NCBI GenBank assembly: GCA_949743325.1
Contig: CATJTQ010000081.1
Span: forward strand, 62,001-126,000
DNA from: an uncultured Lachnospiraceae bacterium
Lineage (GTDB): Bacteria; Bacillota; Clostridia; Lachnospirales; Lachnospiraceae
Direction: 5' to 3'
DNA length: 64,000 nt
Positions within the stretch are counted from its first letter, which is position 1; every line of letters starts with the position of its first letter. The notes under the pieces were generated by a model, which saw nothing but the letters and a program-made list of their open reading frames with translations, searched no databases and was not told the origin of the DNA. Below are positions 1-8,630 of the stretch, one piece after another. A program made the position numbers and the translations under genes.

Positions 1-175
1 AGCTATTCTCTTAAATATTCCATCAATAACTGGAAAAAGTTCATTAGAAAATAATGCAAATACAACAAATGTAGGAAACAAAATAAATAACGATGCTTCA
101 ACAGGAAGTTCGTTGACAGATAGTAATACGACAGAGGCTCCAGCAAGCGTTACGAGCGGACAAGCAGCTGAATAA
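1..175 (+). CDS. 3' end of a gene cut by the window edge, possibly secG
   Basis: An open frame (codons from base 2) runs to a TAA at 173-175 and gives 57 C-terminal residues. The first few are hydrophobic (AILLNI); the rest is a Ser/Thr/Asn/Ala-rich tail ending SGQAAE. A short hydrophobic segment followed by a low-complexity tail, upstream of an rnr-smpB-ssrA cluster, would fit SecG, which often precedes rnr in Firmicutes. The visible part carries no diagnostic motif, so the SecG name is inference. A terminator follows directly. Confidence 0.5.
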   Translation, partial: AILLNIPSITGKSSLENNANTTNVGNKINNDASTGSSLTDSNTTEAPASVTSGQAAE

Positions 176-197
176 AGTAAATAGATCAATTTATTAT

Positions 198-232
198 CAA
201 CCATTTCAAATTTTTTGAAATGGTTGTTTTTT
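198..232 (+). terminator. Rho-independent terminator before ptsI
   Basis: A 13-bp stem, CAACCATTTCAAA pairing with TTTGAAATGGTTG, has a 3-nt loop and is followed by six T. It closes the upstream transcription unit, so ptsI must have its own promoter. A TATAAA at 270-275 is a weak -10 candidate. Confidence 0.85.
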
Positions 233-306
233 CATAAATAAAGTGTTTTTTTAGAAAATCAGGTTACACTATAAAACGAATTTTAATATTTTGAAAGGGG
301 ATTTTT

Positions 307-1932
307 ATGCAGATTTTTCAAGGTAAAAGTGTGTTCGGCGGAATAGCTATTGGAAGAATTTCAATATTTAAAATTGAAAAAAATCAGGTAGTAAGAAAAA
401 AAATTCAAAATGTATCTGATGAATGTAAAAGGTTTTATAGTGCTAAAGAGGAGGCTTCAAAACAGCTAGGAAATTTATATGATAAGGCAGTAAAAGAGGT
501 GGGAGAAGATAACGCTGCCATATTTGAAGTACATCAGATGATGCTTGAAGATGAAGATTATTTAGAATCTGTTGAAAATATTATTAATTCACAAAAGGTA
601 AATGCAGAATTTGCTGTTGCTTCTACAAGCGATAATTTTCAGAAAATGTTTATGGATATGAAAGATGATTATATGAGGGAGAGGGCGGCTGATATAAAAG
701 ATATTTCAGAGAGAATTATTAATATATTGTTAGGTAATAAGATGGATAAAAGTATTAATAGTGAGAGTTCGATAATTTTAGCTGAAGATTTGGCGCCTTC
801 TCAGACTGTTCAAATGGACAAGGATAAAGTGCTGTCGTTTGTAACTACTTTAGGATCAACTAATTCACATACAGCAATACTTGCAAGAACAATGGGAATT
901 CCTGCACTTGTATCAACGTCAATTCCTTTGGATAATCTGCTTGACGGTGCAATGGCAGTAGTGGATGGATTTGAGGGCAAGATTTATGTAAATCCAACAG
1001 ATGCTGTTTTAAAGGATAAGAGAAGAGCACTTGAGGAAGAGAACAGAAAGAAAGAATTGCTCTTACAGTTAAAGGGTCAAGAGACAAAGACAATAGATGG
1101 AAAAAAGATTATGCTTTATGCAAATATTGGTAATTTAAAAGACTTGGCTCTTGTTTTGGAGAATGACGCTGAAGGGATCGGACTGTTTAGAAGTGAATTC
1201 ATATATCTTGAAAAAAATAATTTTCCAACTGAGGAAGAACAGTTTAAGATATATAAGACAATTGCGGAGACAATGGCAGAAAAGTCTGTAATAATAAGAA
1301 CTCTCGATATTGGTGCAGATAAAAAGTGTGATTACTTTGATTTGGATGCAGAAGAAAATCCAGCTCTTGGTTATCGGGCTATTAGAATATGTCTTACAAG
1401 ACCAGATATTTTTAAGACGCAGCTGCGTGCACTTTTCAGGGCTTCTGTGTATGGTAATATTAAAATAATGTATCCTATGATTACTAGTGTTTCTGAAATA
1501 AATCAAATAAAACATATAGTAAATATAGTTAAGGAAGATTTGGAGTCTCAGGAAATAAGTTTTAAAATTCCGGAGCAGGGAATTATGATTGAGACGCCAG
1601 CAGCTGCGTTGATTAGTGATAAGCTTGCAAAGGAAGTAGATTTTTTTAGTATAGGAACTAACGATCTATCTCAATATACATTGGCAATCGACCGTCAGAA
1701 TCCTAAATTAGAAGAATTTTATGACCCATATCATGAAGGTATTTTAAAGTTGATGGAAACTGTTATTCAAAATGCTCATAGTGAGGGAATATGGGCGGGA
1801 ATATGCGGAGAACTTGGGGCAGATTTAGCTATGACAGAAAAATTTATTAAGATGGGAATTGATGAATTGTCTGTATCGCCGGGAAGTGTTCTGGCAATAA
1901 GAGATAAAATTAGAAAAATAAAGTTAGTATAG
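307..1932 (+). CDS. ptsI: Phosphoenolpyruvate-protein phosphotransferase (PTS enzyme I)
   Basis: Cytosolic enzyme I of the sugar phosphotransferase system: it takes phosphate from PEP and passes it to HPr. The phospho-histidine motif GSTNSHTAILAR places His188. The PEP-binding TIM barrel follows, with EGIGLFRSEF near 290, MYPMI near 388, IGTNDLSQYTLA near 449, and the catalytic cysteine in GICGELGAD (Cys500). At 541 residues it is about 30 shorter than E. coli enzyme I, the loss being at the C-terminal end after the active site. An SD (GAAAGGGG, 293-300) precedes the ATG. HPr is not encoded nearby, so ptsI is separate from ptsH here. Confidence 0.96.
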   Translation: MQIFQGKSVFGGIAIGRISIFKIEKNQVVRKKIQNVSDECKRFYSAKEEASKQLGNLYDKAVKEVGEDNAAIFEVHQMMLEDEDYLESVENIINSQKVNAEFAVASTSDNFQKMFMDMKDDYMRERAADIKDISERIINILLGNKMDKSINSESSIILAEDLAPSQTVQMDKDKVLSFVTTLGSTNSHTAILARTMGIPALVSTSIPLDNLLDGAMAVVDGFEGKIYVNPTDAVLKDKRRALEEENRKKELLLQLKGQETKTIDGKKIMLYANIGNLKDLALVLENDAEGIGLFRSEFIYLEKNNFPTEEEQFKIYKTIAETMAEKSVIIRTLDIGADKKCDYFDLDAEENPALGYRAIRICLTRPDIFKTQLRALFRASVYGNIKIMYPMITSVSEINQIKHIVNIVKEDLESQEISFKIPEQGIMIETPAAALISDKLAKEVDFFSIGTNDLSQYTLAIDRQNPKLEEFYDPYHEGILKLMETVIQNAHSEGIWAGICGELGADLAMTEKFIKMGIDELSVSPGSVLAIRDKIRKIKLV

Positions 1933-1944
1933 TTTGGCAAAATA

Positions 1945-1953
1945 TGGTATAAT
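1945..1953 (+). promoter_or_regulatory. Extended -10 promoter upstream of rnr
   Basis: TGGTATAAT is a perfect extended -10 element (TG-N-TATAAT) just after ptsI. The -35 region is poor, as is usual for extended -10 promoters. The leader to rnr would be about 180 nt. A second TATAAT lies at 2083-2088 with TTGACT 20 nt upstream, which is wide spacing. Confidence 0.4.
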
Positions 1954-2146
1954 GTGAACATTAGTAGAAGTATAAGTTTAGCGAAAACATATCTTGTAAG
2001 TGATATAAACAATTTATTTTGTGCGTAAAACGTTGTGCAGTTGCGATTATGTGTGTTTGACTAATGCTTAGAAGGTTTTTGATATAATAAATTATAAAAA
2101 TGATTTTAGTAGCAAATAGTATGACAACAGAGAAAGGATGGTGGCT

Positions 2147-4288
2147 ATGGAGCAATTTGATTTAGAAGCTGGCAAAGAGCAGGTTTACAATTTAATGTGC
2201 AATGAGCTATACGTTCCAATGAAGAGAAAAGAATTGGCAGCATTGCTTCAAATTCCTAAAGATAGAAGGGATGATTTACAGCAAATTCTCGATGCTCTTC
2301 TTTTAGAAGGAAAAATAGAAGTTTCTGGGCACGGAAAATATACTAAAACTGCTGGTAATATTACTGTGGGAACTTTTTTGGCTACACAGAAAGGCTTTGG
2401 ATTTGTTAAAGTAGAGGGAATGGATGATGATATTTTTATTCCTGAAAATAGAACAAATGGAGCAATCAATAAAGATGTAGTTTCTGTAGCCATTTCCAAT
2501 GTGCAGAGTGGAAAACGCAAAGAGGGAAGTATTGTAAAGATAATTGCACATAATTACAAAGAAGTTGTAGGCAGATTTGAAAAAAGCAAAAAGTTTGGCT
2601 TTGTTGTTGTTGATGATCTTAAGTTCAATAAAGATATTTTTGTTCCGTTAGAGAGGTCTAAAGGTGCGGTTACAGGGCATAAGGTAGTTGTTGAGATAAC
2701 TGATTTTGGAAGTAAAAGTAAAAATCCTGAAGGTAAGATCATTGAAATCATTGGACATGAAAATGATCCTGGAGTAGATATAATGTCTATAATAAAAGGT
2801 TTTGGGATTAGAACTGAATTTCCAAAAGAAGTTATGAATTATATAGAAAATATACCTGATGAGGTATCAGGAAAAGATATTGCCGGCCGTGTGGATTTGA
2901 GAGATACAATAATGGTAACAATTGATGGGGAAGATGCCAAAGATTTAGATGATGCTGTCTCTGTAGAGAAAATCGGAAGTCACTATAAGTTGGGGGTTCA
3001 TATTGCCGATGTGACAAATTATGTTACTGATAAATCAGTTTTAGATAAAGAGGCTCTTTTAAGGGGAACGAGCAATTATTTAGTAGATAGAGTAATACCA
3101 ATGCTTCCGCATAAGCTGTCAAACGGTATATGTTCACTTAATGCTGGTGTCGATCGCCTGGCATTAAGCTGTATAATGGAAATTGATGAAAAAGGAGTTG
3201 TAATTGACCATAAGATAGCGGAGACAGTTGTGCGTGTTGACGAGAGAATGTCATATACATCAGTTAAAAAGATTTTGGTAGAAAATGATAAGATAGAATG
3301 TGACAAATATAAAAAGTTAATTCCTATATTTAAATTGATGGAAGAGCTTGCATTTCTTCTTCGCAAACGTAGAATGAGCAGAGGAGCTATTGATTTTGAT
3401 TTTCCTGAATGTAAAATTATATTTGATGAGGATAGTGTACCTGTTGAGATTAAGCCTTATGAGAGAAATGTTGCCACTAAAATTATAGAAGAATTTATGC
3501 TTATTGCAAATGAGACTGTTGCTGAGGACTATTTTTGGCAGGAGCTTCCTTTTGTATATCGTACACATGATACACCTGATTCTGAGAAAATAATGAAGCT
3601 TTCTACGTTTATCAATAATTTTGGTTACGCGATAAGATTAAAGCAAGATGATGAGATTCATCCAAAAGAGCTACAGAAGCTGTTGGTTAAGATAGAGGGA
3701 ACTAGTGAGGAAATGCTTATTAGCAGGCTTACTTTGCGTTCTATGAGGCAGGCAAAGTACAGTGTTGACTGTAGTGGTCATTTTGGGCTGGCATCAAAAT
3801 ATTATTGTCATTTTACATCTCCTATTAGAAGATATCCAGATTTACAAATACATCGTATTATTAAAGAGAATCTTCATGGAAAAATGCAGGAAAGAAGAAT
3901 AGAACATTATGAAAAGATACTTCCGGCTGTTGCAAGACAGTCAAGCGAAATGGAGCGCAAAGCCGATGAGGCTGAGAGAGAGACTGAAAAACTAAAAAAA
4001 GCAGAATATATGAAATATCGTTTGGGTATTGTTTATGAAGGTGTAATATCTAGCATTACAACATGGGGGATTTATGTAGAGCTGCCAAATACAATAGAGG
4101 GATTGGTGAGAGTTACATCACTTTCTGATGATTATTATTACTATGATGAAGAGCACTATGAAATGAGGGCTGAAAATATTAATAAAGTTTATAAGTTGGG
4201 ACAGAGGATTAAGGTAAAAGCGGTTAGTGTTGATTTAAATCTTCGCACTATTGATTTTGAGCTTGCAGATGCAGATGAGATTAATTAG
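2147..4288 (+). CDS. rnr: Ribonuclease R (3'-5' exoribonuclease)
   Basis: Processive 3'-5' exonuclease that degrades structured RNA and works with SmpB-tmRNA on non-stop mRNAs. In order: N-terminal winged helix (about 1-60), two cold-shock/OB domains (GFGFVKVEG, then FGFVVVDD), the RNB catalytic domain with the metal-binding GEDAKDLDDAVSV near 265, TSPIRRYPDLQIHR near 565, and a C-terminal S1 domain (GVISSITTWGIYVELPN) ending in an acidic stretch. The AAAGGA SD (2132-2137) is 9 nt from the ATG at 2147; the ATG at 2138 abuts it, so 2147 (713 aa) is preferred. smpB and ssrA follow, the usual Firmicute order. Confidence 0.95.
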   Translation: MEQFDLEAGKEQVYNLMCNELYVPMKRKELAALLQIPKDRRDDLQQILDALLLEGKIEVSGHGKYTKTAGNITVGTFLATQKGFGFVKVEGMDDDIFIPENRTNGAINKDVVSVAISNVQSGKRKEGSIVKIIAHNYKEVVGRFEKSKKFGFVVVDDLKFNKDIFVPLERSKGAVTGHKVVVEITDFGSKSKNPEGKIIEIIGHENDPGVDIMSIIKGFGIRTEFPKEVMNYIENIPDEVSGKDIAGRVDLRDTIMVTIDGEDAKDLDDAVSVEKIGSHYKLGVHIADVTNYVTDKSVLDKEALLRGTSNYLVDRVIPMLPHKLSNGICSLNAGVDRLALSCIMEIDEKGVVIDHKIAETVVRVDERMSYTSVKKILVENDKIECDKYKKLIPIFKLMEELAFLLRKRRMSRGAIDFDFPECKIIFDEDSVPVEIKPYERNVATKIIEEFMLIANETVAEDYFWQELPFVYRTHDTPDSEKIMKLSTFINNFGYAIRLKQDDEIHPKELQKLLVKIEGTSEEMLISRLTLRSMRQAKYSVDCSGHFGLASKYYCHFTSPIRRYPDLQIHRIIKENLHGKMQERRIEHYEKILPAVARQSSEMERKADEAERETEKLKKAEYMKYRLGIVYEGVISSITTWGIYVELPNTIEGLVRVTSLSDDYYYYDEEHYEMRAENINKVYKLGQRIKVKAVSVDLNLRTIDFELADADEIN

Positions 4289-4391
4289 TATCGCTCAATT
4301 TAATTTATCAAAATGGAAAAGTTGATTGATTTTATAATTTAATAATTAAGCAATTGTTTTTTATGTTTTCGAGATGGAAAGGGAGGATAAA

Positions 4392-4856
4392 ATGCCAGGT
4401 GGTATTAAATTAGTATCAAATAATAAGAAAGCATACCACGATTATTTTGTGGAGGAGAAGTATGAGGCTGGTTTGGCTCTGCATGGAACTGAAGTAAAAT
4501 CAGTTCGTATGGGTAAATGTAGTATTAAAGAGGCTTATGCGAAAATTGAAAATGGTGAAATGTGGATTTATGGAATGAATATAAGTCCATATGAAAAAGG
4601 AAATATATTTAATCGTGATCCGTTAAGACCAAAAAAGCTGTTGCTTCATAAATATGAGATAAATAAGATGGAAGGAGGTTTGTCTAGTAAAGGATATACA
4701 TTAGTTCCGCTGCAAGTGTATTTGAAAGGGAGTCTTGTTAAAATAGAAATAGGCCTTTGTCGTGGTAAAAAGCTTTATGATAAACGTCAAGATATTGCCA
4801 AAAAGGATATGCAAAGAGAGGCACAAAAAGAGTTTAAAATACGAAATCTTGGTTAA
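4392..4856 (+). CDS. smpB: SsrA-binding protein SmpB
   Basis: Small RNA-binding protein that carries tmRNA into stalled ribosomes. At 154 residues it has the family length. Signature segments seen: [26 protein letters not shown] and a basic C-terminal tail ([17 protein letters not shown]) that mimics an mRNA in the A site. The start is the ATG at 4392, 5 nt after GGGAGG; an in-frame ATG at 4374 has no SD. ssrA lies directly downstream with its own promoter. Confidence 0.96.
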   Translation: MPGGIKLVSNNKKAYHDYFVEEKYEAGLALHGTEVKSVRMGKCSIKEAYAKIENGEMWIYGMNISPYEKGNIFNRDPLRPKKLLLHKYEINKMEGGLSSKGYTLVPLQVYLKGSLVKIEIGLCRGKKLYDKRQDIAKKDMQREAQKEFKIRNLG

Positions 4857-4872
4857 AATATATATATTAGTA

Positions 4873-4901
4873 TTGACATAATTAATAAAGATTTGTATAA
4901 T
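4873..4901 (+). promoter_or_regulatory. Consensus sigma-A promoter of ssrA
   Basis: TTGACA (4873-4878), 17-bp spacer, TATAAT (4896-4901): a full-consensus housekeeping promoter. It predicts a start near 4908 and a 5' precursor of about 40 nt removed by RNase P before the mature tmRNA end at 4948. Such a strong promoter fits an abundant stable RNA. Confidence 0.9.
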
Positions 4902-4947
4902 GTTATTTCGAGTAAATAGTTTATAGATACTATTTATTAAACTGTTC

Positions 4948-5282
4948 GGGGTAGTAAAGGTTTCGACGGGGTAATTGAAGTTGGAGAAGCTATCCGCAGG
5001 CATGCGTTAATTCCAAAATTAAAAATAAACGCTGAAGATAATTTAGCATACGCTGCCTAATGGCAGCTGTCAGCCTTAATGCACCTACACATTAAGAATC
5101 TGGCATCGACTATGTAGGAAACGACATATATTAAGCTTTGCGTATATGGGCGTAATATGAAGCTACTTAAGTCAGAAGAATGTTCATTTTCGTCTGATGG
5201 AGGGAATGTTAAATAATGAACTATGATAGTAGAAGTACAATGAATGTTATTTCGGACACGGGTTCGACTCCCGTCTACTCCA
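4948..5282 (+). ncRNA. ssrA: Transfer-messenger RNA (tmRNA)
   Basis: The 5' GGGGTAG (4948-4954) pairs with 3' CTACTCC (5275-5281) as a tRNA-like acceptor stem with one G-U pair, and GGTTCGACTCCC gives the T-arm. The 5' side carries the conserved AAAGGTTTCGACGGGG block. The tag reading frame ends in codons for AEDNLAYAA followed by TAA at 5058-5060, matching the AA-ending degradation tags of Clostridia. The terminal CCA is not encoded: the DNA reads A then TTTT after the stem. It works with SmpB and RNase R encoded just upstream. Confidence 0.96.
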
Positions 5283-5285
5283 TTT

Positions 5286-5324
5286 TATAAAGTGCTTAAA
5301 ATATGCTGTTTTAGCCACTTTATA
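5286..5324 (+). terminator. Hairpin after ssrA
   Basis: TATAAAGTG (5286-5294) pairs with CACTTTATA (5316-5324) around a 21-nt loop that can pair further. The T-run after it is weak (ATGTTTT), so termination or 3' processing are both possible. Confidence 0.5.
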
Positions 5325-5327
5325 ATG

Positions 5328-5376
5328 TTTTAAATTTAATAAAAAGATATTTTGGGTCGTTTTATTAAATTTAAAA
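5328..5376. repeat. 17-bp perfect inverted repeat downstream of tmRNA
   Basis: Left arm 5328-5344 (TTTTAAATTTAATAAAA) and right arm 5360-5376 are exact reverse complements with a 15-nt loop. It lies about 45 nt beyond the tmRNA 3' end. It could be a back-up bidirectional terminator or a scar of an element that used ssrA as its attachment site; nothing here decides between them. Confidence 0.6.
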
Positions 5377-5778
5377 TCATATTAATTGAGGTCAAAATTG
5401 GGGTCTATTTAATAACTAAATTAGTTAAATGCAAATAGTTAATTTGAGTTGAATTTAGTATATGTTTTAATCGTAAAAAATAGGGTAGAAGAGAATATAA
5501 AATCTCAACTGCCCTTAATTTTTGCTTCTATGAGTCAATATATTTTACAGTAAACATAAACGTATGTAGTAAATGCTATGATGGTAGGGATATGTAACAG
5601 ATGTTACTGCCAATTGCAACAAGACAAGTTACTTCTTATGTTAGTTTTTTCTTTTATTAATAAAAAGTTTTTGCAGTAATAAATATATAGTAAATTTTTA
5701 TATTGCATGTTTTTATTATTAATGTATTTTGAAAATTACTGACAGTTATTTGATATTAATACATAAAGGAGTAGAAAT
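5377..5778. other. Non-coding stretch between ssrA and the ABC exporter
   Basis: No convincing gene on either strand. It holds a small palindrome, TAACTAA-A-TTAGTTA (near 5415), and a terminator-like hairpin at 5482-5515 (AGGGTAGAAGAGA with TCTCAACTGCCCT, two small mismatches) followed by TAATTTTT. TTGAAA at 5729-5734, with GATATT 17 nt later, is a weak promoter candidate for the exporter genes. Confidence 0.5.
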
Positions 5779-6621
5779 ATGATTGAGATGAAAAACCTTA
5801 CTAAAAAGTTTGGAAATTTCACAGCAGTCGATCATTTAAACCTGATTATTGAAACAGGAGAATTTTTTGGATTGCTTGGTACTAACGGTGCTGGTAAGAC
5901 AACGACGATTAGTATGATTTCTACAGTACTTATACCAACTGAGGGAGAGATACTAATTGACGGAAATTTACTGACAAGAAAGAAGTCTGATCAAAAGCGG
6001 AAGTTGTCTGTAGTTACACAAGAATATTCTATGCGTATGGATATGAATATGGATGAAGTTATGGAATATCAGGGAAGGTTATATTTTTTGCCAAAGAAGG
6101 TAATTAAGGAGAAGACAGAGCAGCTGCTTGAATTTGCCGGATTATCTCCTTTTCGAAAGCGAACTGTTAGGCATTTGTCGGGAGGTATGAGACGTAAGCT
6201 TATGATATGCAGGGCATTGATGATTGAACCAGAAATACTTCTATTGGACGAGCCGACAGCAGGAATGGATGCCATTGCCAGAAGACAGATGTGGAATCTT
6301 CTCAGACAGCTGAATGGACATAATCTGACAATTATACTTACAACTCATTATATTGACGAGGCTCAATCGCTTTGTAACAGAGTTGCCCTGATGGATCAGG
6401 GAACGCTTAAGAAAGTTGATACACCAAATAATTTTATTTCTGAACTTGGTGAATTTGCTGTGGACCAGATGATAGATGATAGTTTAAAGAGCAGTTATTT
6501 CAATAACAGAAGTGAGGCAATTCATTATCTTGAAGGATTATCGGAGAATGCTGCCATGAGAAATACTACACTTGAAGACGTGTTTATTGAGACAGTCGGA
6601 AAGAGGCTGCCGGAGAAATAG
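5779..6621 (+). CDS. ABC-2 exporter, ATP-binding subunit (DrrA/NatA type)
   Basis: Cytosolic ATPase of an efflux-type ABC transporter. Walker A is GTNGAGKTT (Lys40; the family usually has GPNGAGKTT), the Q-loop lies at VVTQEYSMR, the signature is LSGGMRRKL, Walker B is ILLLDEPTAGMD and the switch His is in TTHYIDEA. The 280 residues include the C-terminal extension typical of drug, sodium or lantibiotic exporters (LEDVFIETVGKR). An SD (AAAGGAG) precedes the ATG. It abuts the permease at 6623 and probably shares an operon with the surface protein after that. The substrate is not predictable. Confidence 0.9.
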   Translation: MIEMKNLTKKFGNFTAVDHLNLIIETGEFFGLLGTNGAGKTTTISMISTVLIPTEGEILIDGNLLTRKKSDQKRKLSVVTQEYSMRMDMNMDEVMEYQGRLYFLPKKVIKEKTEQLLEFAGLSPFRKRTVRHLSGGMRRKLMICRALMIEPEILLLDEPTAGMDAIARRQMWNLLRQLNGHNLTIILTTHYIDEAQSLCNRVALMDQGTLKKVDTPNNFISELGEFAVDQMIDDSLKSSYFNNRSEAIHYLEGLSENAAMRNTTLEDVFIETVGKRLPEK

Positions 6622-6622
6622 T

Positions 6623-7354
6623 ATGGGAATAATAACAGTATTATGGGAAAAATGGACAGAATTTAAAAGAGATTTTTATAAAATTACATTGGCAGCTATG
6701 ATTTCACCACTTATGTATCTGCTTATATTTGGTCTTGGTATTCAGACAACTTCTCATGGAGAGCCATATATGAACTTCTTAATACCTGGTATTGTGGCAA
6801 TGTCAACAATGACAGGGAGTTTTTCGGCAGTGGCGCAGAATATGAGTGTTCAAAGATTATATGAAAAGGCTCTGGATCAAGTTATGGTTTCTCCTACACC
6901 TCTTTGGCAGTTTGTATTAGGTCAAATAATAGGCGGCTGCCTTCGTGGAATGTATGCTGCTGGAATTATATTGTTGATGACAATGCCAGTCAGAACAGGA
7001 TTGATATTTAATGGGTGGTCGTTTTTTATCATGTTTTTGAACGGAACCGTATTTTCAACTATTGCTTTGGCTTTGTCATTCTTTGCCAAAAGTTATACAG
7101 ACGCTCCAAGATATAATGCATACATAATTGTTCCAATGTCATTTATATGCAATATATTCTTTTCACTTGATCAGATGCCAAATGGTTTTCGACAGGTTGT
7201 ATCTCTTCTTCCTTTGTCTCAGGCAAGTGGGATGATACGGGAAATATCTGTTGGAGGTTCGCCGACATTATTCGGAGTAGTTATATTATTTGTATATATT
7301 GCAGTGTTTTTATCTATATCAGTTGTTTTTATATACCAAAAAAAGAATTTGTAG
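6623..7354 (+). CDS. ABC-2 type permease
   Basis: Integral membrane partner of the preceding ATPase, 243 residues with about six hydrophobic segments. The conserved ABC-2 region is visible: PLMYLLIFGLGI, then FLIPGIVAMSTMTGSF, then a C-terminal segment with PLSQASGMIREI. The ATG at 6623 begins one base after the ATPase stop codon; the longer frame from 6572 overlaps the ATPase and lacks an SD. The compact half-transporter form suggests the complex dimerises. Confidence 0.88.
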   Translation: MGIITVLWEKWTEFKRDFYKITLAAMISPLMYLLIFGLGIQTTSHGEPYMNFLIPGIVAMSTMTGSFSAVAQNMSVQRLYEKALDQVMVSPTPLWQFVLGQIIGGCLRGMYAAGIILLMTMPVRTGLIFNGWSFFIMFLNGTVFSTIALALSFFAKSYTDAPRYNAYIIVPMSFICNIFFSLDQMPNGFRQVVSLLPLSQASGMIREISVGGSPTLFGVVILFVYIAVFLSISVVFIYQKKNL

Positions 7355-7500
7355 GAGAATATGTGATGAAGAAGCGAATTAAATTTAGTTCATATATATA
7401 TATTCCCTCAAGCAATGCTTCAAATGTCTGTTCACAGACATTAGTGACAAAACAATGCCTGTTATCTATTGCAGTGCAATTGGTACGAGGTGCAAATACT

Positions 7501-8613
7501 TTGTTAATTAAGCGTTTCAAATTAGATGTTTCGTTGTTTGTGGTGTGGTCTTTAACTTTATACTTAATTTTAGTATGTTTCTCACATGATGTTTGTGCAG
7601 ATTCAAAGCACAGTAAAGTTGCAGAGGGAAGTGAGGTTGCCGCTGCATCAGAAGTTGAAAAATATGGCATGACGCCTATATATGGGAGAGATATAAAAGA
7701 TGGAGTTTATAAGGTGGATGTCGAGTCCAGCTCGTCTTTTTTCAAAATTATTGACGCTAAACTTTTAGTAGAAAAAGAGGAGATGCATGCTGAGCTTGTG
7801 CTCTCGAGCGGAAGTTATCTATTGTTATATATGGGTACTGGGGATGAAGCCGCAGCGGCAGATTATTCTGAATATATTGAGATTAAGAATAAAGGCGGAA
7901 TGCATACTGTTACTGTGCCAGTAGAAGCATTAAATAAAGGGTTAGATTGTGCTGCATTCAGCAAAAACAAAGAGAAGTGGTATAATAGGAAAATAATGTT
8001 TTCCGCTTCATCACTGCCACAGGAAGCATTGAATTTTCCGCTTCCTGATTATGATTTAATCAATGATGCCGTTGAGGCTTATAATCCTGATGTCATTTTA
8101 GATAAAAAAAATAATAAATTAAAAACAGATTCAGTACTATCTCAAAACGAAGCTGTACAAGTTGATTATGCTGACGGTGAATATTCAATTGATGTGGATA
8201 TGACAGGAGGAAGCGGCAGGGCTAACGTAAGTTCACCAACTTTGTTAATAGTCAAAGACGGCAAAGCATATGCAAAACTGTTGTGGAGCAGTCCTAATTA
8301 TGATTATATGGTTGTCGGCGGCGAAACTTATTTAAATGAGACAAAGGATGGAGGAAATTCTACATTTACTATACCAATAGTTGATATGGATAAAGCGATT
8401 CCAGTAATTGCTGATACGACATCTATGGGTGATCCAATTGCAATTGAGTATTCATTAACCTTTTATCAAGAATCAATTGGAGAAAAAGGACTAATTCCGC
8501 AGGAAGCTGCTAAATCAGTCCTAGTTGTTGCTTTAATAATTATAGTCATAGGTTTTATTTTAAATCTATTTATGAATAGATACCGCGGAGAGAAAAATAA
8601 GAAAAGAAAATAA
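7501..8613 (+). CDS. Membrane-anchored surface protein with two related beta-rich domains
   Basis: Not recognised as a named protein. From the TTG at 7501 it reads as a classic secreted protein: a basic start (MLIKRFK), a hydrophobic core and likely cleavage after VCA. Two similar domains follow, each with a DGxYxVDV opening and a strand-rich body (GVYKVDVES... and GEYSIDVDMTGGSG...). A C-terminal membrane segment (SVLVVALIIIVIGFILNLF) and basic tail complete it. They resemble domains in surface proteins tied to iron or haem uptake, but that is a weak impression. The frame stays open to GTG 7363/ATG 7366, which also has an SD and would add 45 residues. TTG 7501 has its own GAGGTG 8 nt upstream. 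It follows the exporter genes closely. Confidence 0.7.
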   Translation: MLIKRFKLDVSLFVVWSLTLYLILVCFSHDVCADSKHSKVAEGSEVAAASEVEKYGMTPIYGRDIKDGVYKVDVESSSSFFKIIDAKLLVEKEEMHAELVLSSGSYLLLYMGTGDEAAAADYSEYIEIKNKGGMHTVTVPVEALNKGLDCAAFSKNKEKWYNRKIMFSASSLPQEALNFPLPDYDLINDAVEAYNPDVILDKKNNKLKTDSVLSQNEAVQVDYADGEYSIDVDMTGGSGRANVSSPTLLIVKDGKAYAKLLWSSPNYDYMVVGGETYLNETKDGGNSTFTIPIVDMDKAIPVIADTTSMGDPIAIEYSLTFYQESIGEKGLIPQEAAKSVLVVALIIIVIGFILNLFMNRYRGEKNKKRK

Positions 8614-8630
8614 AGAAATTAAAAGTTAAT

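Noticed and set aside
860-4000. Several antisense ORFs of 60-126 codons inside ptsI and rnr
   Set aside because: Low-complexity shadows without SD or motifs, caused by codon bias of the sense genes.
5377-5430. Possible integrase tail on the minus strand after ssrA (reads DPNFDLN then stop)
   Set aside because: Only a handful of codons before a stop; no wider homology is visible, so no integrase claim is made.
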